64,000 nt of DNA from Diplolepis rosae (Eukaryota > Arthropoda > Insecta > Hymenoptera > Diplolepididae). The translations under genes were made by a program, and so were the position numbers. Shown here one piece after another: positions 31,905-42,649 of the stretch (position 1 is its first letter; every line of letters starts with the position of its first letter). The stretch is from the NCBI GenBank assembly GCA_030998225.1, contig JAPYXD010000608.1, positions 6,726,501-6,790,500 of the forward strand. Direction: 5' to 3'. Under the pieces are notes generated by a model, which worked only from the letters and a program-made list of their open reading frames with translations, did not search any database and was not told where the DNA came from.

Positions 31905-32941
31905 GAAATTGGGTTTAGATATAAGCATTTAGACACTTCTCTCGGAAATTTTCAAAGATATCCGCCAAGAGCAACACCTCTGTTTTCATATATAATTTTA
32001 CATAGTCACCAAGACTTTGACAGTTAAAAGCTGACCATATATTCTGAGCATGCATATAGCCATCATCTGAAATACTGGAATCATTAAGTGTACTATAAAA
32101 CTGCTCTTTCGATGGCAGTTAATTTTCTAAAAGTCTCTCTTTCGAGTCCAAATACTCATGAGGCAAAACTCCTTTATGTGTCAGTAATCTGATCATTCCA
32201 CTGCTTACGTTGGAAAACTCGGAATATACAATTTTATAATTATCTAAGTATGAAGCTAATTTTTCTAAAGATGAAGCCATAAATCTAAACGAATGTATAA
32301 ATCTAAAGTTAACCAAACTCCTTTTAACATGCTTTCGTCAGCTGGTCCATGGGGATAGGGCACATGAAGACAGTTTCAGCGTCCTCAGCCAGTTGCTTTA
32401 ATTCTTCAACAAACCACTAGGGGGGATCCATATCATCGGGACATGAGTGATACCCTGAAAGTGATTCATCATAGCTACACTTCAGATAATAGCCGATATA
32501 AAAAAAATCATGCCTCTCAGAAACTTCAGTATTAGAGTTGCGTTCTTGAAACTCGTTTACTGGCCTCAGAAAACATTCGCAGTCAGCGTAAATGATCAAT
32601 GGAACCTTTTCCTTATTATTATAGTTTTTAAATTCGATGATATTTTTACCTTCTTCGGGAAGTATAATTTTGCAGCGATTCATCTTCTTGCAATCTGTTT
32701 CGTGGTTAACCAATTTTACCTCACTAAAAAAATAATGTAGGCACCGACCACAGATATGTTTTTTATGACGATTACTGGAAAATTGATTATTAAGAAGTCG
32801 AGACAAATTTTTTATCCATACATAATGGAAATTTAAAGGTTTTGGAAAACTCTCAGCACAGTAAAAAAATCCAGGCTGAATCATGCTCAATTCTGACGTG
32901 CATACTTCGACTAATTTTGGTGCTGAGTTCAGTCCCGTCAA
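31905..32941 (-). pseudogene. Protein-primed family-B DNA polymerase, N-terminal part, internally deleted and chimeric
   Basis: From 32417 to about 32860 (leftward) the frame shows IKNLSRLLNNQ, a C-x2-C...H-x4-C finger (CGRCLHYF...HETDC) and IIYADCECF (exonuclease I, D-x-E). After a stop, WFVEELKQLAEDAETVFMCP follows. About 100 residues expected next are missing; the frame resumes as FRFMASSLEKLASYL and LGDYVKLYMKTEVLLLADI, where the exonuclease III Y-x3-D has Glu. The polymerase domain itself is absent. To the right the frame continues without a stop into the exon of the 736-bp arm (to 32941), giving a chimeric N-terminus that joins at the AESFPK residues. Confidence 0.78.
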
Positions 32942-33576
32942 TGAGCATGGTTCTGGCGCTGACCTTGGTCCTGGCCTGGCTGGATCATACTGCTCCTGTT
33001 GGAGATAGAAATAGTTTAGTTATCTATTCGCTTTATTTTTACCTAAGTACATCAAGACAATTTTCAGTTTAATTTTATCAATTGCATTAGGGTTAATTTA
33101 GTATAATTTCAGTTCAATTTTAGTTTAATTTAGTTTAATTTAATTCAAGTAGGTTTACTTTAGTTCAATTTTATTTTAATTTAGTTTATTCAAAATTAAT
33201 TAGGTTAAATTTAGTTTGATTTTAGTTCTATTACATCTGTTTTAGCGAAATTTTAGATTGAATAGTATCAATTAGTTTAACTTAAGTAAATTAAGTTGAA
33301 TAGGTTTACTATAGTTTAATTAATTCTAATTGTTTCCTAATTTACTTAAATTTCATTACATGTAGTTAAATGCTTAATTAAGTTTTACTTAGAATTTACT
33401 TCATCTGTTTTAATTTAGATTAATAGAATCTGGTCAACTTACTATGGGCTTGGATCTCAATTAACATAAATAAGATTATTTTAGTTCACCTGTAATGTCT
33501 TATCCCTCTCATCAATAGCTGCTAATACCTTCTGCAATTTCTCAATCTCAACCATCTTCTCTTGAATCTGCAAAAC
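32841..33576 (-). repeat. 736-bp inverted arm B
   Basis: Reverse complement of 14203-14938 with substitutions only in net length. Exon-like 33490-33567 (78 bases), intron-like 32996-33489 (494 bases, ending CAACAG), and exon 2 from 32995 leftward continuing into polymerase sequence. Confidence 0.75.
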
Positions 33577-33593
33577 GAAATGGAAAAGCTATA

Positions 33594-33595
33594 TT

Positions 33596-33627
<32 letters not shown>
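33594..33627. repeat. (GA)n followed by poly-G
   Basis: About twelve GA dinucleotides then ten G, directly outside arm B. Confidence 0.85.
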
Positions 33628-33721
33628 TGGCAGAGGCTCTCTATATCTCTTATGGATATGGATGGACTCAACACATTTTGGTTCATGTTTTGGGTATGAA
33701 GCGCGTCGCCGCCAGACTCGT

Positions 33722-34047
33722 ACCGTACACAATAATGCGCTGTCACATTCCAGCCTGATTGTGACTGAATTTTTGGCTAAAAACGAAACAAAAGTCATTA
33801 CTCAGCGACCGTATTGGTCAGATTTGGTTCCCTGTGACTTTTTGCTGTTTTATAAACTCAAATATCCGCTCCGGGGAACGCGCCATGAGTCGATTGAGGC
33901 CATAAAAGGAAATTCGCTGAAGGAACTAAAGGCCATACTGACCAAGGCCTATAAGAAGTGTATGGAAAATTGGATTAACCGTTTACATGCTTGTATTGGC
34001 TCAAAAGGAGCCTATTTTGATAATAATTATTTATTAATAATTTTTTG
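33722..34047 (+). pseudogene. mariner transposase, C-terminal third
   Basis: HNNALSHSSLIVTEFLAKN (second catalytic box, HDN changed to HNN), WSDLVPCDFLLF (third box, DD34D type with S-D) and the C-terminal RGTRHESIEAIK...GAYFDNNY end. The N-terminal two-thirds are missing; the fragment begins just after the GA/G tract. Inactive. Confidence 0.75.
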
Positions 34048-34206
34048 ACTCAAAATGTGGAAACACTGAAATTTATTACATAAAAATTTTTACGCTTTAA
34101 TAACTGCTTAGGTAAACTGTATATTGTCCTAAATGAATGTTTGGGGACTCACAGAATACAAATAAATTCGTTAGATGTCCAGTAAGTGATAATTCATGAA
34201 AATAAG

Positions 34207-34451
34207 GAGAATGAGCAGTCGACCGGCAATCGAAAGACCTGGGCTCGAATCCCAGCGCAGTCGAAAGCGTCATTTTTTCCACAGAAAGATTTTCAAATTC
34301 TTTAAATATTGAATTTATTTGCATTATTTGCGATATAAGAGTTTGAAATTGTCTACGAGGACACCTGTCGACAACGTATCCTATCTGATACGCGACTAGT
34401 GATCCTCCGATAATGTAGGCAGTGACAAAAGTTTCAAACTCAACTAATTAA
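34207..34451 (+). repeat. tRNA-derived SINE copy (head partly missing)
   Basis: Starts inside the tRNA-like head (GAGCAGTCGACCGGC, B box GGGCTCGAATCCC), continues with TTTCCACAGAAAGATTTTCA and the conserved tail ending TAATGTAGGCAGTGACAAAA. Confidence 0.75.
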
Positions 34452-34776
34452 TTTAAATTTACTATTTTATCAAATTTAAATTTCCTTTCATGGCCAAAAT
34501 GGGTACAGATATTTCTGAAAATAATATATCTTTGATAATATTTTCTAAAATGTAACAATCTGAATGTTTATAAATAATTAAAATAAACAAATTTCAAATT
34601 TTCGCCCTTTCATGTAACAAACAATTTGTTTTCAATCTAAATAGCATTAGACTAAGTTGTGATTCTAAGTTAGCCACAAATATTATCAGGTGTACAAATA
34701 AGTAGCGCAATGTAGTATATTGCGCTACAGAGGAATGAAATGTAAAAATTGAACTGTGCATGCGCCTATAGCCATG

Positions 34777-34918
34777 CAACGGAGCACAATATTCTTCTTA
34801 TTCTTCTTCTTCTTCGTACAGCGTTAGCACCTTACTGGCAAAGCCTTGTACATTTGACCTGCGCATGCGTCTATTAAAATCCATTACTACTACAGAAGAT
34901 CGATAAAATCAAAATGGC
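34777..34918 (+). repeat. Dispersed repeat (inverted mate at 63446-63582)
   Basis: CGGAGCACAAT...TTCTTCTTATTCTTCTTCTT, AAGCCTTGTACATTTG and GCGCATGCGTCTATTA are found as reverse complement at 63446-63582. Confidence 0.65.
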
Positions 34919-35263
34919 TGGGACTAGTCGTGACATATCAAGTGTAATGTGTTTTTTTTACCGTTCATGGAAAGAACCCAAGAAACTGGATTTTTCTGAA
35001 AAAAAAAATTTAATTAATATTCCCTCTTCAAATCGCTTTTAAGGCCGTGGGGTAGGGTCTGACGTCACGAATTACATGCAACCACTTTATTAATAAAATA
35101 ATAATTAAAATAAACTTTCCGGAAAAGGCAGAAATGCAGAAAAATGTAACGCATTACTGTCTTCTCCGGAAAATTGGTTAAAATTATTATTTTATTTACA
35201 AAGCAGTCGTATATAATTATTATTGAAGTCAAAGCCTACAACAAGGCTTTAAAGACAACTTTC
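34919..35263. other. Non-coding spacer
   Basis: A+T-rich; contains an inverted pair of TTTTCCGGA-type motifs around 35118-35175. No gene seen. Confidence 0.35.
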
Positions 35264-35267
35264 TTAA

Positions 35268-35502
35268 CCCTTTGCGCTCGAGGGGTGACTTCCAGTCACC
35301 ACTTGATTCGATGTGTCAACTCAAGAGGTGACTTTTACAGCACCAATTGGTTTGATGTGAAACTCGATTGGCGATAATAACTATTTATGGTTGGTTTTAT
35401 GTTTTTATATTTCGAATTAGCTGAAAAAAATCCACATAGTATCTGAAAAATCGCCTGGAGTTGCTGGTTTGCTAAAGCGAAAAAGGCCTTGAGCACAAAG
35501 GG
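35268..35502. mobile_element. piggyBac-type MITE, 235 bp
   Basis: TIR CCCTTTGCGCTC/GAGCACAAAGGG flanked by TTAA on both sides (35264-35267, 35503-35506). The mirror-image position in the right arm of the surrounding inverted repeat (about 43480-43510) is uninterrupted, giving an empty-site comparison. Interior GGTGACTT motifs are repeated; no coding sequence. Confidence 0.82.
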
Positions 35503-35506
35503 TTAA

Positions 35507-36885
35507 TATTTATACATGAAAGTGACCGACTATTAAATTTTTTTTTTATAACACATCAAAATTTGTTTGTCAAACAATTTTGAAATTATACTAGAAACTG
35601 TTCAATCGGTTCGTTTATGGAGGGAATTTGGATTAAGTGCAAATTTACAGCGAAAGAAATGTTCATTAGCATGTAATAAAGTTTTCTGAAAAGTATCGCG
35701 CTTTATCACTACGTGTAGAGAATTGATTTTAATTATGCATATATATCACTTTTATTATCTGAAAAATCATTTCAATACGTATTACAGTAACACATTAATT
35801 TTGTGTTGCTAATAATTTAATCGACATATATTGAATTATATATATGGGATATGTTCCAAATTTTAATTATGCGAATTTATATTGGAAGCAATAAGTAAGT
35901 GCGACTTTTTATGTAATAATATTTGAAAAATCAATAACAGATTTTTTATTTGCTTTTGTAAGAATCGAAACTTTTACCATTTGAAATAAAGTATAAATAC
36001 ATTATTTCATTGTAAATGCTCTCAGCTCAATTTTCTTAATTTCTAGTTCTCTTCCTTCCTTGGGGTGGACTTTCAGGTATACTCAATGAAATTATATTTT
36101 TTTATTTGAATGCCTCTGATATTTATACATACGCTGTTAGAAATGTTTACAATTTTAGTATACAGGGGTATATTAAATTTCCTCTATGTTTACTAAATTT
36201 ACTACACTTGGTAATTTTAGTATACTCAGGTATACTAAATTTCTTTTGCGAAGTTATATGTATACTAAATTTTTCAAGTGTACACTAAGTTTCTTTTACG
36301 TATATGAATTTCGTAGTTTCTGTATACTAAAATTCATATAGGTGATACGAAATTCATCTGCGCAAGCGCGTTTCGAGTTACGCGGATCGTGTAACATGCA
36401 GACTCGCATGCCGATATATTTGTGGTTAAGGCTATGGATCAACCAGATCACGTGACCAAATTCCTGTAAAAGTTCGTGTAAGATAACTTTTTTCTTTTGC
36501 AAAATATCTTCCTGAAAATTTGGAAAATACTACAGAACACGATAGAAAACGTCTGTCAACTTTGTATGAGTGAAAATTTTGCAAAAAATTTTACAGTTAA
36601 CTGTAATTGTCGATAAGTTTTCGAATTTTTTTCAAAATTTTTACTAAAAAGAAGTTAACAGACTTGGATCTGCGTTTTTCTCTTCAAAAGGTAGGTTTAA
36701 TTTATTTACTCGTTTACAAATGTAAAATTACGTATCCCAGAATTTCGAAGCTTTATAAGTGAAATGTGATAAAAGTAAAATAAAAATTCCAGAAGTAGTC
36801 AGACATTTTAAGTTACATTAACCCGCGAAAAAAAGTTGATCTTGCCCAAGTAACACAAGATCATCTATAGTATTAGACGTCTAAA
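35507..36885. repeat. Left arm of large inverted repeat
   Basis: Pairs with 42650-43450 inverted: ACATGCTAATGAAC region near 35670, TTCAATCGGTT near 35610, CATGCAGACTCGCATGCCGA at 36394 and AGTTGATCTTGCCCAAGTAA at 36833. Bases about 35690-36125 have no partner. The outer half is rich in TATACTAAATT motifs (36150-36330). Confidence 0.7.
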
Positions 36886-37145
36886 ACATCTTTTTGGGGA
36901 AAACGGAAGAGCTCTAGTAGACGTTCCGATTTGTCGCTGAAAGTGCTATTAGACGTCTAATAGAGCTCAAATTGGCCGCTAATTCAACTATTTTGGGCGT
37001 CTAGAAGACGATCGAAAATAAGCATCTACAAGACGTCCTTATGTCGTCTTTTAGAGGAGTGTCATTCGATGAGTTTTAGATTGTTTGAAGAGCTCTATTA
37101 GAGCGTCTTAAAAACGTGTTCCAGCCCTCTTTAATCTAGGTTAAG
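36870..37145. repeat. Cluster of AGACGTCT / AGAGCTCT palindromes
   Basis: At least eight short palindromic or near-palindromic motifs (TTAGACGTCTAA, AAGAGCTCTA, GCGTCTAGAAGACG, GAGCTCTATTAGAGC) recur every 25-50 bases in the loop next to the left arm; the corresponding right side keeps only one ACGTCTAATAGATGATC. Confidence 0.7.
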
Positions 37146-38983
37146 AGCTCTAGAAGAGATATGAAAATTTTTATTTTAGATATTAAAAAATGGGATAAAA
37201 GTGATATTTTTACTATTTTTTTTAGATCGCGTACTCATTGGAGTTCAAGATTTTATGGAAGGAATTCAAGTTGCTTTCGCATCGTACTACGTGTTTGGAA
37301 ATTCATATGTTGCGGAATTGCCAAAATCTTTAGAGTTCATTCAAAGGTAATTATTTGATGATTCATTCAATATAAATATAGTTTTTACGTGTCTTTCAAG
37401 TACATATTTACAAAACGAAATTATTTCTACAGGTTCATATTTGACATTAACCCTCTGTCTCCAGGCGACAAAAGAGCGAAGGGCACCAGGCTGCTCAGAA
37501 CAGAAACGGCAAGCCCACTAATAAGGAGACCGTCCTGTAGGTGTGTTCCCCACCATGATTTCATGTGGGGGCATACACAATCTAGAGTTCCGTGTCGGTG
37601 TGTATCTACTACTTCACTTCGGTTTCACGTTAATAAAATATCAACTCGAAATTGAGAATTGTTTCTCTTGAGTTCTTGCGAAAAAGGCGCGAAGCAGACG
37701 AAAATTTAACACTTATAAAATATGTAGTTGAAGAAAGAACACTTCTTTTTGCGATATTTTGGGGATAATCTGCTTGAAATATATATCTAAGAGACTTTGA
37801 TTAAAGTTAAAGATTAAAAGTATTAAAGAAAATATTAAGAAGATATAAACATAAAATTTAACATTTTTAGTTTTATGTTAGAAATATTTTTATGTCACGT
37901 TTCTGTAGCCTAAACACAGACGTTTCATTCGAAAAATGAAATGCTTTACGAAAAGGATGAATTTTCCAATTGAGATACATAAATCTAAAAAGCAATTAAT
38001 GTGTTCAATCTTATCTTGATATGAACCTATAAATAAATATTGTCTTCAAATTTTATATACATTTTTTTTTTAAGTATTTAAATCTTGTTACAATATTAAA
38101 AGATCTCATGGATGTTTTTTAGACGAATTTTCTGCAAATTTAAGAAAAAAAGTGTTATCTTTCAAATAAAATACTTTGTCATTTTTTGTTTTCCGATTCT
38201 TCTGGATTCGTAAAAGGATTTGAATACTAAACGAAGAATTTCAAAATAAAATTCAAGGTTAATTGTTAAATGCCGAAAGTTTTATATGAAGAGATTAATT
38301 ACAAAACTTAGAGATTTACATTTTAAACTTAAATGCTATGTTCATATTTTCTTAACAAAAAATAGTTCTCTGAATGCAACTTTATAGATTTACTGGATTG
38401 GTAAAAATTGTGGGAATATTACATTTCTGATTTTAGCTTTGATTTATAAAGCTTTTTAAGTGGTATTTCCTGTAGGCCTATAATCCATCCTTAAATAAAT
38501 TTACAATGAGAAGAAACTAAGGAAAAATAAAATAAATTTGGGGTGCTTAATTGACATGAGTCCCCATGCCTCTCACATAAATTTACTTTCGAGGAAATTT
38601 ACAATGAGAAGAAAGTAAGAAAAAAGATAATGAATTTGGGGTGCTTGATTAACGTGAGTCCCCATGGCTCTCACATAACTTTTTATACATGCTTAATATC
38701 CTAAATTTCAATTAACAATATCAAAAACAACTATTTCGTATACTAACTTATCTATTACGCAATGGGTAATCCTAATTTAGATTAAAATTCTGCAAAAAAC
38801 ATAACGCTAGGTTATTGTTCTCATGGTAAACGTAGGAAGATCAATTAGGAAACTTTTCGTTCACTAACGTTTTCGCGAGGAAAAACTCAAAATTGATGAA
38901 AAGACATTCGAGTCATAATTAATAGTTACACGTATTAATTTTATAACACGTATGTTTTGGGGGTCTGAAACAAATTTTTTATC

Positions 38984-41240
38984 TTATTCTGCTGCATCTG
39001 CAGTTAAATCTTGTTCAATTTTTGACACTTTAAGCTTTTTAGATGAGGAACAAACCGGCGCATACAAATTTTCCGATCTCATCAGAAATAAATGATCGCC
39101 GTCTATGTTATTGCAGACACTGCCATTCGCCATTTCTCCCGATTTCATGACGCAAATAGCATCGACAGTTTCATGCGCCAAATGAGTTCTTAAATTTGTT
39201 ACTACTTCCGTTAACATGGAAAAGGCCCTTTCCGCATCCGCGTTGCTGTGGGAAGTGTCATAACTACGTTGACTAATACTGTCAAATCTGGGTATTTTGG
39301 AGAACCATGCTCGTCACGTAATTTCATTACAATTTTCCAAAATTCTTCGAATTCAAACTCATCATCCACATTTGATAACTCGCTGGATATGGCATCTTCG
39401 AATGGAAGCTTCCTCCATTCGGCCTCTAATCCCTTTAAATTACCGCAACTGCTTAATTTTCCCGCTATAAACTTTAAATTTTTCAGCGATTCTTCTCGGT
39501 CCCATTGATTCAAGGCGTTATCCATCTCTAAAGTATGTAATTTTGTAAGAAATTCATCGCAGATGAAAAGTCTCGTGACGCTTCCCTTAGCTGTCGTGAT
39601 TAGAAAAATTCGAGCATTCTCTCTAATCTTTTTAGCAGCCTCCGATTCCATTAATTGTAACGTGCACTTACACGCAGCTCCAAGTTTCACGCGATCGAGA
39701 TCCAATTGGTTTTCAGTGGCCTCGAAATTGATTCGAGAAGAGAGATCCCAATTATTTTTTAAAGATGTCATAACAATAGAAGTTATAAATTTGTTGCCAA
39801 TTTCATGCAAAAATGAGAAAGAATTTTGGCCGAGTAAATGAACTTTGTTGTGTTTTGATCGGAGAAAAACATTATATTCGTTAAAAATTTTCAAAACGTT
39901 TTCCAAAAAAGTAATATTGCGTACATCTCCGAATTTTCCAAATTTTTTCTCAAATATGCAAAAGTTTCGTTTTTAATAAAATCTTGCTCGACTTCTTTCA
40001 CAAACTCGACAAGGCAATCCCAACATTCTAATATCTTTGAAATGCACTGATAGCGACTAAGCCACCGAGTTGTACAATACGTTGTCAATTGAATTGATTT
40101 GCCCAAACGTCTCTTGCAAATTGCTCGAAATTTGACGACACGGGCTGGGACGTGAATAAATGTGACCAAATCCTGTAAAAACTTATCGATCTCAATCGGA
40201 AAAACTTTGAACGCGTCTTTTGCAATTAAAGCGATTTTGTGGCAAATACATGTAATTTTTATAGCTGCGGGACAATGTTTTTTTAACTCGGTTTTAAAAG
40301 ACCTTCGGGATCCGGCCATGACGCTTGCATTATCAGTCGCGATAGCCAATACATTTTTTATGGGAATCTGAAATTCGTCGAGGACTCTTGAATTTTCCGA
40401 AAAGATCTATTACATTTAATTTTGTGGGGTCTAATGGGATTAACGTTAATAATTCTACTCTACTTTGAAAAGTGTCGGGATCAACATATCTCGCTAAGAA
40501 GGTCATGTATTTAATGCCGTTCATTTTTCCTGTAGTTTCATCTAAATAGACCGTGAATAAACGATTGTTTTTCGCACGCGATACAATAAAACGCAAATTT
40601 ATTATTTATTACAGTGCGCAGCCACGGCTTAAACGACGGTCTTTCAAGCCAATAGTTTTAGAATTCTTTCCAATTTTCTGCATCCTTTATTGATGAATTG
40701 ACCTTTCACCGCAGTGCACCTTCTGAATCCGATCGGCAGAATCATCTTCACGCGGATTCTGTAAACTTATTTGACAATTATGTCCCCATTTATTTACTCA
40801 TTAGAATACACGACATATAACTATAACTATAATGTCATATTGCAAACTTCAATGCGAAATAAGCAATGTGGAATAAAACGATTTCTCTGAAATATGAAAA
40901 TTTTCCAAGCAATCACGCGTTTCTCTTTCTTCTGAATAAAAATTTGCAGCACAACCTATTTCCACATTCATCCAGTGAACATTACTGCGATAATAATTGT
41001 ACATACCAAAAGTTCCGCATATTTCTTTTGATGCCCCTTTGCTGAAACGTGGCCTTTGACACGCGCGAGATCATTTGCTGAAAATTGGTCACGACAAAGA
41101 GTGCACAAAAATTTCGTTGGGTCATTGCTCTTTGCGATGTATATGTCTACCCCTGGATCTTTGAGCCATTCGTCATTAAAATGTGGTATTTTTCGTCGCT
41201 GCGGCGGTTTTGGGGTTGTCGAGCAATCACCAAAACTCAT
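38984..41240 (-). pseudogene. hAT-family transposase (BED/C2H2 finger, hATC)
   Basis: A leftward gene. The first exon 41240 to about 41007 has a zinc finger, FLCTLCRDQFSANDLARVKGH then GHQKKY, ending at a plausible GTATGT donor. The catalytic region (39891-40596) includes ATDNASVMAG, CICHKIALIAKDA and TTRWLSRYQCISK; then 39211-39906. The C-terminal dimerisation signature SHSNADAERAFSM is present at 39215-39240 but needs a frameshift from the upstream frame. Stops in 40600-40960 may lie in an intron or be lesions. Cut-and-paste transposase; resembles SCAND3/ZBED-like hAT proteins. Probably inactive. Confidence 0.72.
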
Positions 41241-41439
41241 TGCTTCCAGAAAATGTTACCAGAAGACGTAAGCGAAAAATCCAAAAATGAGAATTGAAGT
41301 GGTTATTAAAAAATGTATGATTTTTCCCTCGTAACGAAACCTGACGTACCAAGTGAAGGTTTGATGTCCAAGGAAAATACAATGCTGAATAATATTGGAA
41401 GGCAGCGACTTTGCTTTGTTTCTTAATTTACAGAAAACT

Positions 41440-41555
41440 GCACGTTACAATTAATGGAATTTGAGGCTGCTAAAAAGATTAGAGAGAACGCTTGAATTTT
41501 TCTAATCACGACAGCTAAGGGAATCGTCACGATACTTTCCATCTGCGATGAATTC
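41440..41555 (+). repeat. Inverted duplicate of an internal transposase segment
   Basis: About 115 bases (CTGCACGTTACAATTAATGG... to GCGATGAATTC) are the reverse complement of 39551-39665 inside the transposase coding region, with about 10 substitutions. It lies upstream of the gene start, next to the right TIR. Confidence 0.8.
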
Positions 41556-41979
41556 AAATCCTTTTACGAATCCAGAAAAATGTATATAAAATTTGAAGAC
41601 AATATTTATTTATAGGTTCATATTGGAATTTTTTTCCAATTGGAAAATTCATCCTTTTCGTAAAGCATTTCATTTTTCGAATGAAACGTCTGTGTTTAGG
41701 CTACAGAAACGTGACATAAAAATATTTCTAACATAAAACTAAAAATGTTAAATTTTATTTTTATATCTTCTTAATATTTTCTTTAATACTTTTAATCTTT
41801 AACTTTAATCAAAGTCTCTTAGATATATATTTCAAGCAGATTATCCCCAAAATATCGCAAAAAGAAGTGTTCTTTCTTCAACTACATATTTTATAAGTGT
41901 TAAATTTTCGTCTGCTTCGCGCCTTTTTCGCAAGAATTCAAGAGAAACAATTCTCAATTTCGAGTTGACATTTTATTAA

Positions 41980-42649
41980 GGAGGTTGGGTAGTAGAATGA
42001 AAATGATTAAAAACTTTTGAAACTTTCACAATCCACTGTTTAATATTAAAGGAAAATCACGTAAAAATTTTAAAAGGATTGACAGTGCAGTTTTCGAGAA
42101 AATCAATGTCAAAATAGTCCTTTTATTCATGGGCTCTTATGGGAGAAAACTGAAGTCCACCAATCTCCCTTCAATATTTTTGTTAAAAATGATAAACTCA
42201 TTGGAAGCTCAGTTGCAATATCAACTTTGACAGCTCTTGGAAAAATTATTGAACCATTTTAAAACTCTTAATGTAATAAAATTCTTTGATAACTATTAAT
42301 AATTCTTAATAAAGTGATACTCTGTACTTCAACTGTATTTATTTTACAATATACCCTATTGAATAATAAATGTAAATCAAAACATTACAAATCGCTATAT
42401 ACTTTATTTTTGATAGTAACATTTATATCCTTTCGGACAAAGTTTAGAAAAGAAGATTTAAGTTCAAATCCATAAGGAAAACAATTAAATACAAATTTTA
42501 ATTTATATTAATTATTTTCCTTATACTTTGAGTCAAAACTTTTTACATAAATTTTTTTCGAAGGGATGAAAACAGTTTTACTGTTTCTCTAGCATTAGTA
42601 CACATATATTAAAATTAGTATACCCATACAGTAAAATTACTACATGTGT
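41980..42649. other. Loop sequence between hAT-like element and right arm
   Basis: A+T-rich, no gene recognised; part of the outer inverted-repeat element's loop. Confidence 0.4.

Larger units (their letters stand above)
25588..32860. mobile_element. Decayed Maverick/Polinton gene module
   Basis: Leftward genes (uncharacterised ORF, major capsid candidate, small basic ORF, minor capsid candidate) and rightward genes (packaging ATPase, two associated ORFs, integrase) diverge from about 28460; a leftward polymerase lies at the right. Integrase plus protein-primed family-B polymerase plus FtsK/HerA ATPase plus capsid proteins is diagnostic of Maverick/Polinton elements, virus-like transposons of 15-20 kb. 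Most genes have stops or frameshifts. Flanking 736-bp inverted arms (14203-14938, 32841-33576) would fit its terminal repeats if the 9-kb foldback is a later insertion. The protease expected in such elements is not recognised. Confidence 0.85.
37630..41979 (-). mobile_element. hAT-like transposon with TIRs of about 400 bp
   Basis: TIRs 37630-38061 and 41580-41979 (TTAATAAAATATCAACTCG... and complement) enclose a leftward transposase gene. TIRs of this length are unusual for hAT. They share GAAATTGAGAATTGT, GGCGCGAAGCAGACGA and following blocks with the arms of the 15969-25040 foldback. It lies in the loop of the 35507-43450 inverted repeat. The termini can be read as TTAA or as longer sequence; no 8-bp duplication is evident. 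Confidence 0.7.

Noticed and set aside
14203..33576. Claim of proven Maverick termini
   Set aside because: No matching 6-bp duplication at the arm edges (AGGTTG left, GAAATG right); kept as a hypothesis only.
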